Origin: Synechococcus sp. PL34863bin_39
GTDB lineage: Bacteria; Cyanobacteriota; Cyanobacteriia; PCC-6307; Cyanobiaceae
Direction of reading: 5' to 3'
DNA length: 6,563 bases
Assembly: GCA_011523155.1 (NCBI GenBank)
Contig: WTHL01000121.1
Coordinates: forward strand, 1-6,563
Below are positions 1 through 6,195 of the stretch, one piece after another. The notes below the pieces were generated by a model. The model had not been told where the DNA came from. It ran no database searches and saw nothing but the letters and a program-made list of their open reading frames with translations. Position 1 is the first letter of the stretch, and each line of letters begins with the position of its first letter. The translations under genes and the position numbers were made by a program.

Positions 1-16
1 ACGCTGGGGTGTCAGG

Positions 17-493
17 TCAGAAGGGGATGTCGTCGGTTTCCGGCACCAGAGGTGCGCTGTTCCACTGCGCTGCGGTTTCCGCGGCCGGTGGAGCTGCAGC
101 GGCTGGAGCCTGACGCGTCGGCGGGGCCTGGCGTGGTGCTGGCGCAGCACAACCCATGCCGGTCTGCCCTGGGGTGGTGGCAACTCCAGCCGAGCCGACC
201 GGATGAAGTCGGGACAGGGTGAACTCCGCCCGCTTCTCCTTCATCCCGTCCTGACGCGGCACCGTGTTCATCCGAAGCCGCCCTTCGATCAGCAACCGCT
301 GGCCTGGTTGAACCCGATTCTGCAGGTCCTGGGCCAGATTCCCCCAGCCCACCACCTTGAGCTGGCCAGGGGCGTCGTCGGGGCGCAGCCCATCAAAGCG
401 AACCTCCATCTCAGCGATCGGGGTCTGGTTGTCCTGGGTGTAGCGAAGGGTGGGTGCGTCCATCACCTCCACCTCGAGCACACAGTGGTTCAT
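17..493 (-). CDS. ssb: Single-stranded DNA-binding protein SSB
   Basis: A 158-residue protein that should coat single-stranded DNA during replication, recombination and repair in the cytoplasm. Residues about 1-100 form the OB-fold domain, including the stretch QLKVVGWGNLAQDL (44-57) and the strand LLIEGRLRMN (67-76). Residues about 103-147 are a low-complexity Ala/Pro/Gln linker. The chain ends in the acidic tip DDIPF, the docking peptide through which bacterial SSBs recruit partner proteins. The start at MNHCVLEVEV is chosen because the fold begins there. The frame stays open upstream to 616, but that extension is Arg/Ser/Ala-rich, has no SSB character and lies antisense to cobK. No Shine-Dalgarno motif is visible upstream of the ATG. 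The gene is divergent from cobK with a 35 bp gap, so its promoter probably lies inside the cobK 5' coding region. Family assignment is firm; the promoter position is inferred. Confidence 0.95.
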   Translation of the reverse strand: MNHCVLEVEVMDAPTLRYTQDNQTPIAEMEVRFDGLRPDDAPGQLKVVGWGNLAQDLQNRVQPGQRLLIEGRLRMNTVPRQDGMKEKRAEFTLSRLHPVGSAGVATTPGQTGMGCAAPAPRQAPPTRQAPAAAAPPAAETAAQWNSAPLVPETDDIPF

Positions 494-528
494 CGACGTC
501 CGACGCGTTGAAGGAGAGCGCCATCCTG
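494..528. promoter_or_regulatory. Very short divergent intergenic region ssb/cobK
   Basis: Only 35 bp separate the two divergent ATG codons. This is too short to hold two complete sigma-70-type promoters, so at least one promoter must lie within the opposite gene's coding sequence. I see no convincing -10/-35 pair inside it. The only clear signal is the purine-rich AAGGAG that serves cobK. Confidence 0.5.
511..516 (+). promoter_or_regulatory. Shine-Dalgarno-like AAGGAG of cobK
   Basis: AAGGAG lies 12 nt before the ATG at 529. That is longer than the usual 5-9 nt spacing but is the only good anti-SD match at any gene start here. It supports the ATG at 529 over the earlier in-frame GTG at 454 and TTG at 508; the TTG ends at 510, directly ahead of the motif. 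Confidence 0.55.
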
Positions 529-1317
529 ATGCACAAGCCGCGGAATCGCCAGAGGCATCTCTGGCTGCTGGCCGGAACCGGCGAGGGCCCCGGGATAGCC
601 AAGGCCTTGCTGGCACAGGGTTTCAAGGTCAGCGTCAGTGTGGTGACGGAGTCTGCGGCACTCGCCTATGCGGGCGTTCCCCTGACGCATCTCAGGGTGG
701 GGGCCCTCGCCTGTTCCGCCGATGTGATCGACCGGATCCGCCGGGATCGGATCGATGGCCTCGTCGATGCCACCCATCCTTTCGCCACCACAATCACAGC
801 CCAGCTGCGCGAGGCTTCCGCGGTGCTCGGATGCCCCCTGCTCCGTTATGAACGGCCGGTCGAGCCGACCCTTGGCAGCCGGGTGGTGACCGATCCGTCC
901 GAGATTCCGGCCGCAGACCTCGCCGACCGGAATGTTCTGCTGGCTCTCGGTGCCCGTCATCTGCCACGGCTGGTGCCCGCATTGGCTGCTGCCGGCGCCG
1001 TGGTGCATGCGCGTGTGCTGCCGACGCCACTGGCCCTTCGCCAGGCTGTCGCCGCCGGCATCCCCGAGTGCCGGATCGCGCTGCTGAGGCCCCTCCAGGG
1101 CAGTAGCCCCGGGCTGCTTGAAATGGCGCTCTGTCGCCGCTGGGCAATTGATCTGGTGATCTGTCGACAGTCCGGCGGTGGTGCCGAGCGCAGCTGGCAT
1201 CAGGTCTGCACCCGGTTGGACCGACCTCTCTGGCTGTTGCGGCGACCGCTGCCTCCGCCGGACCTGCCGCTGGTGCAGAGCGTGGACGATCTGCTGGTCC
1301 AGGTCGGGCGATGGTGA
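529..1317 (+). CDS. cobK: Precorrin-6A reductase (CobK/CbiJ family)
   Basis: A 262-residue enzyme predicted to reduce precorrin-6A, or cobalt-precorrin-6A, with NADPH during corrin-ring synthesis for cobalamin. The N-terminal dinucleotide-binding glycine motif is AGTGEGPGIAKAL (15-27). The family hallmark VDATHPFA spans 79-86, followed by RYERP (106-110). A second-domain loop ICRQSGGGAE (211-220) sits where many homologues have a T-K-x-S-G-G type motif, so the usual Lys appears as Arg213. Length fits the family at about 250-270 residues. The start is the ATG preceded by AAGGAG; the longer frame from 454 would add residues antisense to ssb and unlike CobK. The stop TGA is followed at once by a second in-frame TGA. 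No other cobalamin genes are nearby, so the pathway must be scattered elsewhere. Whether the substrate carries cobalt (CbiJ) or not (CobK) cannot be decided here. Confidence 0.9.
   Translation: MHKPRNRQRHLWLLAGTGEGPGIAKALLAQGFKVSVSVVTESAALAYAGVPLTHLRVGALACSADVIDRIRRDRIDGLVDATHPFATTITAQLREASAVLGCPLLRYERPVEPTLGSRVVTDPSEIPAADLADRNVLLALGARHLPRLVPALAAAGAVVHARVLPTPLALRQAVAAGIPECRIALLRPLQGSSPGLLEMALCRRWAIDLVICRQSGGGAERSWHQVCTRLDRPLWLLRRPLPPPDLPLVQSVDDLLVQVGRW
548..565. repeat. Perfect 7-bp hairpin/palindrome at the ssb/cobK divergence
   Basis: GCCAGAG (548-554), loop GCAT (555-558), CTCTGGC (559-565). It occupies about codons 7-13 of cobK and lies 55-72 bp upstream of the ssb start, which is where an ssb operator or promoter-proximal site would fall. 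It could be an operator, an early-coding mRNA hairpin, or chance in GC-rich coding DNA. Confidence 0.4.
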
Positions 1318-1340
1318 TGACCGCTGTCCGACCCCCCGGT
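1318..1340. other. Convergent junction cobK/kinase, no terminator seen
   Basis: The 23 bp between the two stop codons hold no stem-loop with a T-run on either strand, only a 4-bp ACCG/CGGT pairing. The transcripts may therefore overlap at their 3' ends. Confidence 0.5.
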
Positions 1341-2351
1341 TCAGCCGAGATGGGTCGCTTTCAGCTCCTTCAGGCACACCTGTGAGCGGGCTCCCAGCTG
1401 GGTGACGATCTGACCGGCACACAGGGCCCCGAGGCGTCCGCAGTCCTCCAGCGTCGCCCCCTGGGTGTACGCGTGCAGGAAGCCACCGGCGTAGAGGTCA
1501 CCGGCCCCGGTGGTGTCCACCAGGTCCCCGAGCCCGAAGATCCCGATGTCCCAGCGCTGATCGCCACTGAGCACCACGGAGCCCTGGCCGCCGCGCGTGA
1601 TCGCCGTCACGGTGCAGCAGCCCCGCACCTTGTCCAGGGCGGACGCGATGGAATCGGTCTGGTACAGCGACTTGATTTCGGCCTCATTGGCGAACAACAC
1701 GTCGACATGGCCATTGACGAGGTCCAGGAAGCTCTCCCGGTGCCGCTCCACGCAGAACCCATCCGAGAGTGAGAGGGCCACCTTGCCCCCGGCGGCACGG
1801 CAGGCTTCGGCGCCGGCGATGAACGCCCGTTTCGCCGCGGGGCTGTCCCAGAGATATCCCTCCAGATAGAGCACCTTGGCCTGGCTCACCATCGAGAGAT
1901 CCAGATCCTCAGGTTCCAGTTGCGTCGAGGCCCCAAGGAATGTGCACATCGTGCGCTCCGCGTCGGGGGTCACGTAGATGAGACAACGGGCCGTGGTCGC
2001 TCCCGTTGTGGCGGCTGGGGTCTCGAAGCGCGCACCGACGGCGCGGATGTCGTGGCTGAAGATGCCGCCCAGCTGGTCGTCACGGACCCGACCGATGAAT
2101 CCTGTGCGGCCACCGAGCTGGGCAATGCCAACCATCGTGTTCGCCACGGACCCACCAGAGGTCTCAAGTCCGGGACCGCTGGCCTGGTAGAGCGCTTCCG
2201 CCTGGGTTTCATCGATGAGAGCCATTCCGCCCTTGTGGAGGCCGTGGGCATTGAGGAAGGTCTCGTCCGTCTGAACCAGCACATCCACGATCGCGTTGCC
2301 GATGCCGACCACGTCGAGCACGGCGCTGTCACGGAATCGGGAGTTGCTCAT
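1341..2351 (-). CDS. PfkB-family carbohydrate kinase, adenosine-kinase-like
   Basis: A 336-residue ribokinase-fold enzyme expected to phosphorylate a sugar or nucleoside hydroxyl with ATP in the cytoplasm. The N-terminal strand VVGIGNAIVDV (14-24) opens the fold. The substrate-side Gly motif SGGSVANT is at 65-72, NEAE at 222-225 (Mg/phosphate region), and PfkB signature 2 DTTGAGD at 279-285, with Asp285 the predicted catalytic base. The substrate-specifying stretches LYLEGYLWD (161-169) and SLSDGFCVERHR (194-205) resemble bacterial proteins annotated as adenosine kinase. Its place 54 bp downstream of purA, on the same strand, fits a purine role. Substrate remains inferred; another nucleoside or sugar is possible. 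The ATG at 2351 gives a family-length protein, but no Shine-Dalgarno motif precedes it and a predicted hairpin abuts it. Confidence 0.9.
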   Translation of the reverse strand: MSNSRFRDSAVLDVVGIGNAIVDVLVQTDETFLNAHGLHKGGMALIDETQAEALYQASGPGLETSGGSVANTMVGIAQLGGRTGFIGRVRDDQLGGIFSHDIRAVGARFETPAATTGATTARCLIYVTPDAERTMCTFLGASTQLEPEDLDLSMVSQAKVLYLEGYLWDSPAAKRAFIAGAEACRAAGGKVALSLSDGFCVERHRESFLDLVNGHVDVLFANEAEIKSLYQTDSIASALDKVRGCCTVTAITRGGQGSVVLSGDQRWDIGIFGLGDLVDTTGAGDLYAGGFLHAYTQGATLEDCGRLGALCAGQIVTQLGARSQVCLKELKATHLG

Positions 2352-2353
2352 CG

Positions 2354-2386
2354 GGGGTGCTGCTTGCCAGAGCGCAGTATCACCCC
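2354..2386 (-). promoter_or_regulatory. Hairpin immediately upstream of the kinase start codon
   Basis: GGGGTGCTGC (2354-2363) pairs with GCAG (2374-2377) plus CACCCC (2381-2386). This gives 4 bp plus 6 bp with a 3-nt bulge (2378-2380) and a 10-nt loop. In kinase mRNA the 3' arm ends two nucleotides before the ATG at 2351, so it could limit initiation in the purA-kinase gap (2352-2405). No T-run follows, so it is not an obvious purA terminator. Confidence 0.4.
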
Positions 2387-2405
2387 TGAAGGCCCCGCGC
2401 CTCGA

Positions 2406-3725
2406 TCAGGCGCTCAGCAGGGCGCGCTTCGGACCGTGGATGGGGTCCTCGACCACAATCGTCTGATCCCGGCCGGCGCCAAGGGAGACGATCGCGATCG
2501 GCACTTCCATCAGGTCCGCGAGGAAACGGAGGTAGGCCATCGCCTTGTCCGGCAGGTCCTCAAGGGTCCGACATTCGGCGGTGGAGCACTGCCATCCCGG
2601 CAGGGTTTCGAAGATCGGTTTGCAGCGGGAAAATTCCTCCGCACAGGAGGGGAAGTGCTCGATGCGTTCGCCATCCAGGTCGTAGGCGACGCAGACCTGA
2701 AGTTCATCCAGCTCGTCGAGCACATCGAGCTTGGTGATGGCCAGGCAGTCAAGACCGTTCACACCAACGGCATAGCGACCGATCACACCGTCGAACCATC
2801 CGCAGCGACGGCGGCGTCCCGTGGTGGTTCCGAATTCACCGCCCCGGTCGCAGAGGTGATCGTTGAGGCTGCCTTCCAGTTCCGTTGGGAAAGGACCTTC
2901 ACCCACCCGGGTGGTGTAAGCCTTGGCCACGCCGATCACCCGATCGATCAGGGTCGGACCGACGCCGGCACCGATGCAGGCTCCACCGGACACGGGGTTG
3001 GAGGAGGTGACATAGGGATAGGTGCCGTGATCGAGATCCAGCAGGGTGCCTTGCGCCCCTTCGAAGAGAATGTTCTTGCGGTCGCGGGCCGCCTGATGGA
3101 TTTCACGGGTGCAGTCGACCACGTGGGGCGCAAGCCGCCTTCCGTAGGCCAGGTATTCACTGATGACGTCTTCCGCATTGAGGGGGGCGACGCCGTAGAT
3201 GGTCTCGAGCAGCTGATTCTTTTCCTTCAGAGGACCATCCAGCCTGTCGCGCAGGCGCTCCTCATCCAGCAGGTCGATCACGCGAATCCCACTGCGTTGG
3301 GACTTGTCGGCGTAGGTGGGACCGATGCCGCGACCGGTGGTGCCGATCTTGCGATCGCCGCGCTGCTTCTCCATCGCCTCGTCCAGAAGGCGGTGGTACG
3401 GCATGGTCACGTGGGCCGTGGAGGACAGCTTCAGCCCGGAGATATCGATCCCGTTGGCGATCAGCATGTCGAGCTCACCGAGCATCACCTTGGGATCCAC
3501 CACGGTGCCGGAGCCGATCAGGCAGATCGTGTCCGGATAGAGGATGCCTGAGGGGATCAGGTGGAGCTTGAGCACCTGCTCGTCCACGACGATGGTGTGG
3601 CCTGCGTTGACGCCGCCCTGGTACCGGACGACGACATCAGCGGAGCGGCTGAGGAGATCCGTGATCTTTCCTTTCCCCTCGTCACCCCACTGCGCACCGA
3701 TGACGACAACGTTGGCCAAAGACAC
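2406..3725 (-). CDS. purA: Adenylosuccinate synthetase PurA
   Basis: A complete 439-residue enzyme that joins IMP and aspartate using GTP to give adenylosuccinate, the first committed step to AMP. The P-loop-like signature QWGDEGKGK is at 12-20, containing the predicted catalytic Asp15. GGVNAGHT (37-44) includes the second catalytic residue His43. GIGPTYADK is at 133-141. The IMP/aspartate loop [12 protein letters not shown] is at 296-307, and the GTP base-recognition motif TKLDVLD at 331-337. All hallmark residues are present. The start is GTG (3725-3723), giving [10 protein letters not shown]; a TTG two codons later (3719-3717) would give MANVVVIG, the shorter form typical of many homologues. 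No Shine-Dalgarno motif precedes either. The gene lies 119 bp downstream of psb27 and 54 bp upstream of the kinase on the same strand. Confidence 0.97.
   Translation of the reverse strand: MSLANVVVIGAQWGDEGKGKITDLLSRSADVVVRYQGGVNAGHTIVVDEQVLKLHLIPSGILYPDTICLIGSGTVVDPKVMLGELDMLIANGIDISGLKLSSTAHVTMPYHRLLDEAMEKQRGDRKIGTTGRGIGPTYADKSQRSGIRVIDLLDEERLRDRLDGPLKEKNQLLETIYGVAPLNAEDVISEYLAYGRRLAPHVVDCTREIHQAARDRKNILFEGAQGTLLDLDHGTYPYVTSSNPVSGGACIGAGVGPTLIDRVIGVAKAYTTRVGEGPFPTELEGSLNDHLCDRGGEFGTTTGRRRRCGWFDGVIGRYAVGVNGLDCLAITKLDVLDELDELQVCVAYDLDGERIEHFPSCAEEFSRCKPIFETLPGWQCSTAECRTLEDLPDKAMAYLRFLADLMEVPIAIVSLGAGRDQTIVVEDPIHGPKRALLSA
3351..3358. repeat. HIP1 octamer GCGATCGC
   Basis: One exact copy of the cyanobacterial highly iterated palindrome, inside purA. 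It is the only full copy I found in 6.5 kb. The core CGATCG recurs at 415, 2288, 2489, 2495, 2941, 4099 and 5922. The window is therefore not HIP1-saturated. Confidence 0.7.
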
Positions 3726-3726
3726 T

Positions 3727-3741
3727 GCGGCCCGAAGCCGC
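3727..3741 (-). promoter_or_regulatory. GC hairpin abutting the purA start
   Basis: In purA mRNA the stem GCGGC/GCCGC closes a TTCGG loop and ends one nucleotide before the GTG at 3725. With no Shine-Dalgarno motif and a GTG start, a 5-bp all-GC stem here could lower or gate initiation. If translation instead starts at the TTG at 3719, the stem is 7 nt upstream. Confidence 0.4.
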
Positions 3742-3770
3742 CAATCTGCACAATCAAGCAGTTTCGCAGC

Positions 3771-3801
3771 TCCCCCCTCCTTCGGTCAAAAGGAGTGGGG
3801 G
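3771..3801. repeat. Long imperfect inverted repeat between psb27 and purA
   Basis: The arm CCCC-C-CTCCTT (3772-3782) pairs with AAGGAG-T-GGGG (3790-3800): six pairs, one mismatch, four pairs, over a 7-nt loop (3783-3789). It lies 44 bp past the psb27 stop and 46 bp before the purA start, on the shared minus strand. It could be a terminator-like or 3'-end-stabilising structure for psb27, or purA leader structure. No T-run follows on either strand, so it is not a canonical intrinsic terminator. Confidence 0.5.
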
Positions 3802-3827
3802 AATCGTTGTGAATCTGGTGGTGAATC
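3801..3827. repeat. Three GAATC motifs at about one-turn spacing
   Basis: GAATC begins at 3801, 3811 and 3823. The last two are part of a direct GTGAATC repeat (3809-3815 and 3821-3827) with a 12-bp period. Spacings of 10 and 12 bp would place them on nearly one face of the helix, 76-102 bp upstream of purA. They could be a regulator site or chance. Confidence 0.25.
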
Positions 3828-3844
3828 CGCGAACGAGAATGCGA

Positions 3845-4270
3845 TCAGCTGCCACGCACGACCGCTTTTTCCGCCTTGCCCAGTTCCTTGTCGACCCGCT
3901 CCTTCAGGGCGTCGGGCAGGGGACGGTTGGCATAGGTCTTGTAGTGACCGGCCAGGGAATTGAGCGCCGTCTGCATCGTGGTGAAGGAGCTCAGGCCGTT
4001 CACCTGGGGACGAGGGCGATACCGCGACATGTAGTCGTCGATCAGAGCGGTCGCCGCCGCTTCGGCTTCAGCGCGCCCCTCGGCGCTCTGCTCCAGAGCG
4101 ATCGTGCTCTGAAGGGTATGCACCACCGCCACGGTGTCCTCCACGTAGTCCCCTGAAAGGGTTGAGGCGCCCGCGCCGGAGCAGGCGCTCAACATCAGGC
4201 ACAGACCAAGGCAGACCGCCAGGGTCAGGCTCGTCAGGGATCTGGTCAGGCGTTGCAGTGCGGTGAGCAT
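3845..4270 (-). CDS. psb27: Photosystem II assembly lipoprotein Psb27
   Basis: A 141-residue lumenal lipoprotein that binds CP43 in immature or damaged photosystem II and helps assembly of the oxygen-evolving cluster before the extrinsic subunits attach. Residues 1-29 form a signal peptide: positive start (R7, R10), hydrophobic core 12-26, then the lipobox LSAC with Cys30 as the predicted lipidated residue. Residues about 40-138 form the four-helix bundle, with conserved stretches YVEDTVAVVHTL (42-53), YRPRPQVNGLSSF (84-96) and LPDALKERVDKEL (118-130). Size and architecture match cyanobacterial Psb27. The ATG is chosen because it gives a complete signal peptide. It starts 17 bp after the proS stop on the same strand and so may be cotranscribed, although a photosystem gene would be expected also to have its own promoter, perhaps inside proS. 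No Shine-Dalgarno motif is seen. Confidence 0.94.
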   Translation of the reverse strand: MLTALQRLTRSLTSLTLAVCLGLCLMLSACSGAGASTLSGDYVEDTVAVVHTLQSTIALEQSAEGRAEAEAAATALIDDYMSRYRPRPQVNGLSSFTTMQTALNSLAGHYKTYANRPLPDALKERVDKELGKAEKAVVRGS

Positions 4271-4287
4271 GAACCCGTTGTCTGTGA

Positions 4288-6090
4288 TCAGACGACTGTA
4301 CGGGTGGTGGTGAGACGGATGGCGTCCTGAAGGGCGGTGAGGGCTTCGGCATGGGGGAGCACCTGGGTTTCCCGGGTGCTGCGCTCCACCAGCTCCACCT
4401 GACCGTTGCTCGCATCACGGCCCACCACGATGCGCCAGGGGATGCCGATCAGGTCCGCGTCCTTGAATTTGACGCCGGCACGTTCGCTGCGGTCATCCAG
4501 CAGAACGTCCACCCCCTGGGCTTGCAGCGTGCTGTAGAGCTGCTCGGCCAGGGATACCTGGGTGTCGTCCTGCATGCTGGCCACAACGATCACCGCAGTG
4601 AACGGGGCGATGGCCACCGGCCAGCAGATTCCGCCTTTGTCGTGATGCTGCTCCACGGCCGCCTGGGCCAGTCGCGAGACGCCGATGCCGTAGCAACCCA
4701 TCCAGAACGGCTCCTGGTCCCCCGATGCCGTGGTGAACGAGGCGTCCATCGCTGTGGAGTACTTCCGTCCCAGCTGGAAGATGTGGCCCACTTCGATGCC
4801 TCGTGTGGCCTTGAGTGTCTGCTCCGGATGCTGCAGGCAACGGTCTCCGGCTTTGGCATTGCGCAGGTCAACGCGGCTCGGCCGGCTCCCAAGGGTGTCC
4901 CAGTCCCAGCCCCAGCGATGCTGATCCAGGCTGTTCGCGCCGCAGACGAATCGCTCCAGCTCCAGTGCCGTCGGGTCCGCGAAGCGCAGAAATGAACCGG
5001 CCCATGACCTGGCGTTGGTGAGCAGGCTGTCGGGTAGATCAGGCCCCAGGGCGCCGAAGGGCCAGGGTTCAAGTCCCTGGTTGGCGACCTGGTCCGCACT
5101 CACCGGGGTCACATCCAGCACGCCTTCGTCCCGCGCGGCGGTGACGGCGTTGACCAGTTTCACCTCATTGAGCTCCTGATCGCCGCGCAGGCTCACCAGC
5201 ACCGGTTGCTGAACGCCGGACTCCAACCGTGCCAGCAGGACCAGAACCTTCACCACCTGGCTTGGCTCGAGGGATTGCCCCCGGCAGAGAGCCTCGATGC
5301 TGGCTTGTCCAGGCGTGTCGATGACACGCGCGTCCCCTTCAGCCAGCGGCACGGCCGCGGCAGGGATGGACACCGCTTTTTCCAGGTTTGCGGCGTAGCC
5401 ACCGTCCTCGCTGGTGAGAATCAGGTCTTCGCCGGCCTCGGCCGTCACCATGAATTCCTGGGAGGCGGCGCCGCCGATGGCACCGCTGTCGGCCTCCACG
5501 GCGACAGCCTGGAGTCCGCAGCGCTCGAAGATGCGGCGGTAGGCGCGGTCCATGACGCCGTACTCCCGCCGCAGATCCTCCTCGTCGGCATGGAAGGAGT
5601 AGGCATCCTTCATGATGAATTCACGCCCCCGCATCAGGCCGAAACGGGGCCGGATCTCATCCCGGAATTTGTTCTGGATCTGGTAGAGGGTCACCGGCAG
5701 TTGCCGATAGGAGCGCAGCAGCTCGCCGGCCAGGGATGTCACAACCTCCTCGTGGGTCGGGCCGAGCCCCACCTGGCGACTCTGGCGGTCCTCCAGATGG
5801 AACATGATTCCCTCCCCGGCCGTGTAGCCCTGCCAGCGGCCGCTGCGTTCCCACAGCTCGGCAGGCTGAAGCTGCGGCAGCAGTGTCTCCAGAGCCCCCG
5901 TGGCATCCATCTCCTCCTGGACGATCGCATTGATCTTGCGCAGGACTCTCCACATCAGGGGGAGGTAGGCATAGATCCCTGAGCCGACCCGCCGGATGTA
6001 GCCGCCGCGGAGGAGGAGTTGATGGGATGCGATCTCCGCGTCGGCGGGCACATCCCGCAACGTCACCAGCATCAGGCGGGAGACGCGCAT
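4288..6090 (-). CDS. proS: Prolyl-tRNA synthetase ProS, bacterial type with editing domain
   Basis: A 600-residue class II synthetase that activates proline with ATP and charges tRNA-Pro in the cytoplasm. The catalytic core (about 1-225) shows the dimer-interface region RVGSGIYAYLPLMWRVL (34-50), motif-2 area GLGPTHEEVV (108-117) and RGREFIMKDAYSF (154-166). Residues about 225-405 form the inserted YbaK/INS editing domain that clears mischarged Ala-tRNA-Pro: it contains QVVKVLVLLA (278-287), the GALGP loop (346-350) and FVCGANSLDQH (381-391). Core motif 3 returns as FWMGCYGIGVSRL (462-474). The HGTP anticodon-binding domain covers about 494-590. All domains are intact and the length is normal for the bacterial type. 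The start MRVSRLMLVTL uses the first ATG; a second ATG (Met7, 6072) is possible. Neither has a Shine-Dalgarno motif. It heads a minus-strand run with psb27, purA and the kinase, and an 8-bp hairpin lies 19 bp upstream. Confidence 0.97.
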   Translation of the reverse strand: MRVSRLMLVTLRDVPADAEIASHQLLLRGGYIRRVGSGIYAYLPLMWRVLRKINAIVQEEMDATGALETLLPQLQPAELWERSGRWQGYTAGEGIMFHLEDRQSRQVGLGPTHEEVVTSLAGELLRSYRQLPVTLYQIQNKFRDEIRPRFGLMRGREFIMKDAYSFHADEEDLRREYGVMDRAYRRIFERCGLQAVAVEADSGAIGGAASQEFMVTAEAGEDLILTSEDGGYAANLEKAVSIPAAAVPLAEGDARVIDTPGQASIEALCRGQSLEPSQVVKVLVLLARLESGVQQPVLVSLRGDQELNEVKLVNAVTAARDEGVLDVTPVSADQVANQGLEPWPFGALGPDLPDSLLTNARSWAGSFLRFADPTALELERFVCGANSLDQHRWGWDWDTLGSRPSRVDLRNAKAGDRCLQHPEQTLKATRGIEVGHIFQLGRKYSTAMDASFTTASGDQEPFWMGCYGIGVSRLAQAAVEQHHDKGGICWPVAIAPFTAVIVVASMQDDTQVSLAEQLYSTLQAQGVDVLLDDRSERAGVKFKDADLIGIPWRIVVGRDASNGQVELVERSTRETQVLPHAEALTALQDAIRLTTTRTVV

Positions 6091-6109
6091 GGGGGATCAA
6101 GCAGAAGTC

Positions 6110-6132
6110 CGGGAAGCTATCACCGCTTCCCG
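6110..6132. promoter_or_regulatory. Perfect 8-bp hairpin upstream of proS
   Basis: CGGGAAGC (6110-6117), loop TATCACC (6118-6124), GCTTCCCG (6125-6132). In proS mRNA it would stand 19 nt before the ATG at 6090. It may be a leader structure affecting proS expression or a repressor operator. It has no following T-run and does not look like a T-box: there is no long leader and no visible specifier or antiterminator module. Confidence 0.5.
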
Positions 6133-6195
6133 TCACCACCTCTGCGTGGGCGATCATCGAAGTGACCCTGGCGTCCTCGGGGGAGGGCTGCAACA

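Noticed and set aside
454..528. N-terminal extension of cobK from GTG at 454
   Set aside because: The added 25 residues overlap ssb antisense and the AAGGAG motif sits after them; the ATG at 529 fits the family better.
494..616. N-terminal extension of ssb upstream of MNHC
   Set aside because: The extra 41 residues are Arg/Ser/Ala-rich, lie antisense to cobK and lack OB-fold character.
490..1422. 310-codon minus-strand open frame covering all of cobK
   Set aside because: Fully antisense to a gene with clear CobK motifs and also overlaps the kinase 3' end; no family resemblance.
1920..3551. 543-codon plus-strand open frame antisense to purA and the kinase
   Set aside because: It spans two well-identified genes and their gap, has no recognisable domain, and its composition (Gly, Asp, Val, His-rich) is typical of an antisense shadow in high-G+C coding DNA.
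3557..3757. 66-codon leader ORF before purA (TTG at 3757) with an upstream AAGGAGGGGGG
   Set aside because: The purine run is the arm of the inverted repeat, is about 15 nt or more from the TTG, and the frame runs out of register through purA with no recognisable product.
3771..3801. Canonical intrinsic terminator between psb27 and purA
   Set aside because: The stem is strong but no T-run follows it on either strand, so I list it only as an inverted repeat of uncertain role.
5206..5982. 258-codon plus-strand open frame inside proS
   Set aside because: Antisense shadow of an intact prolyl-tRNA synthetase; no independent start signal or domain.
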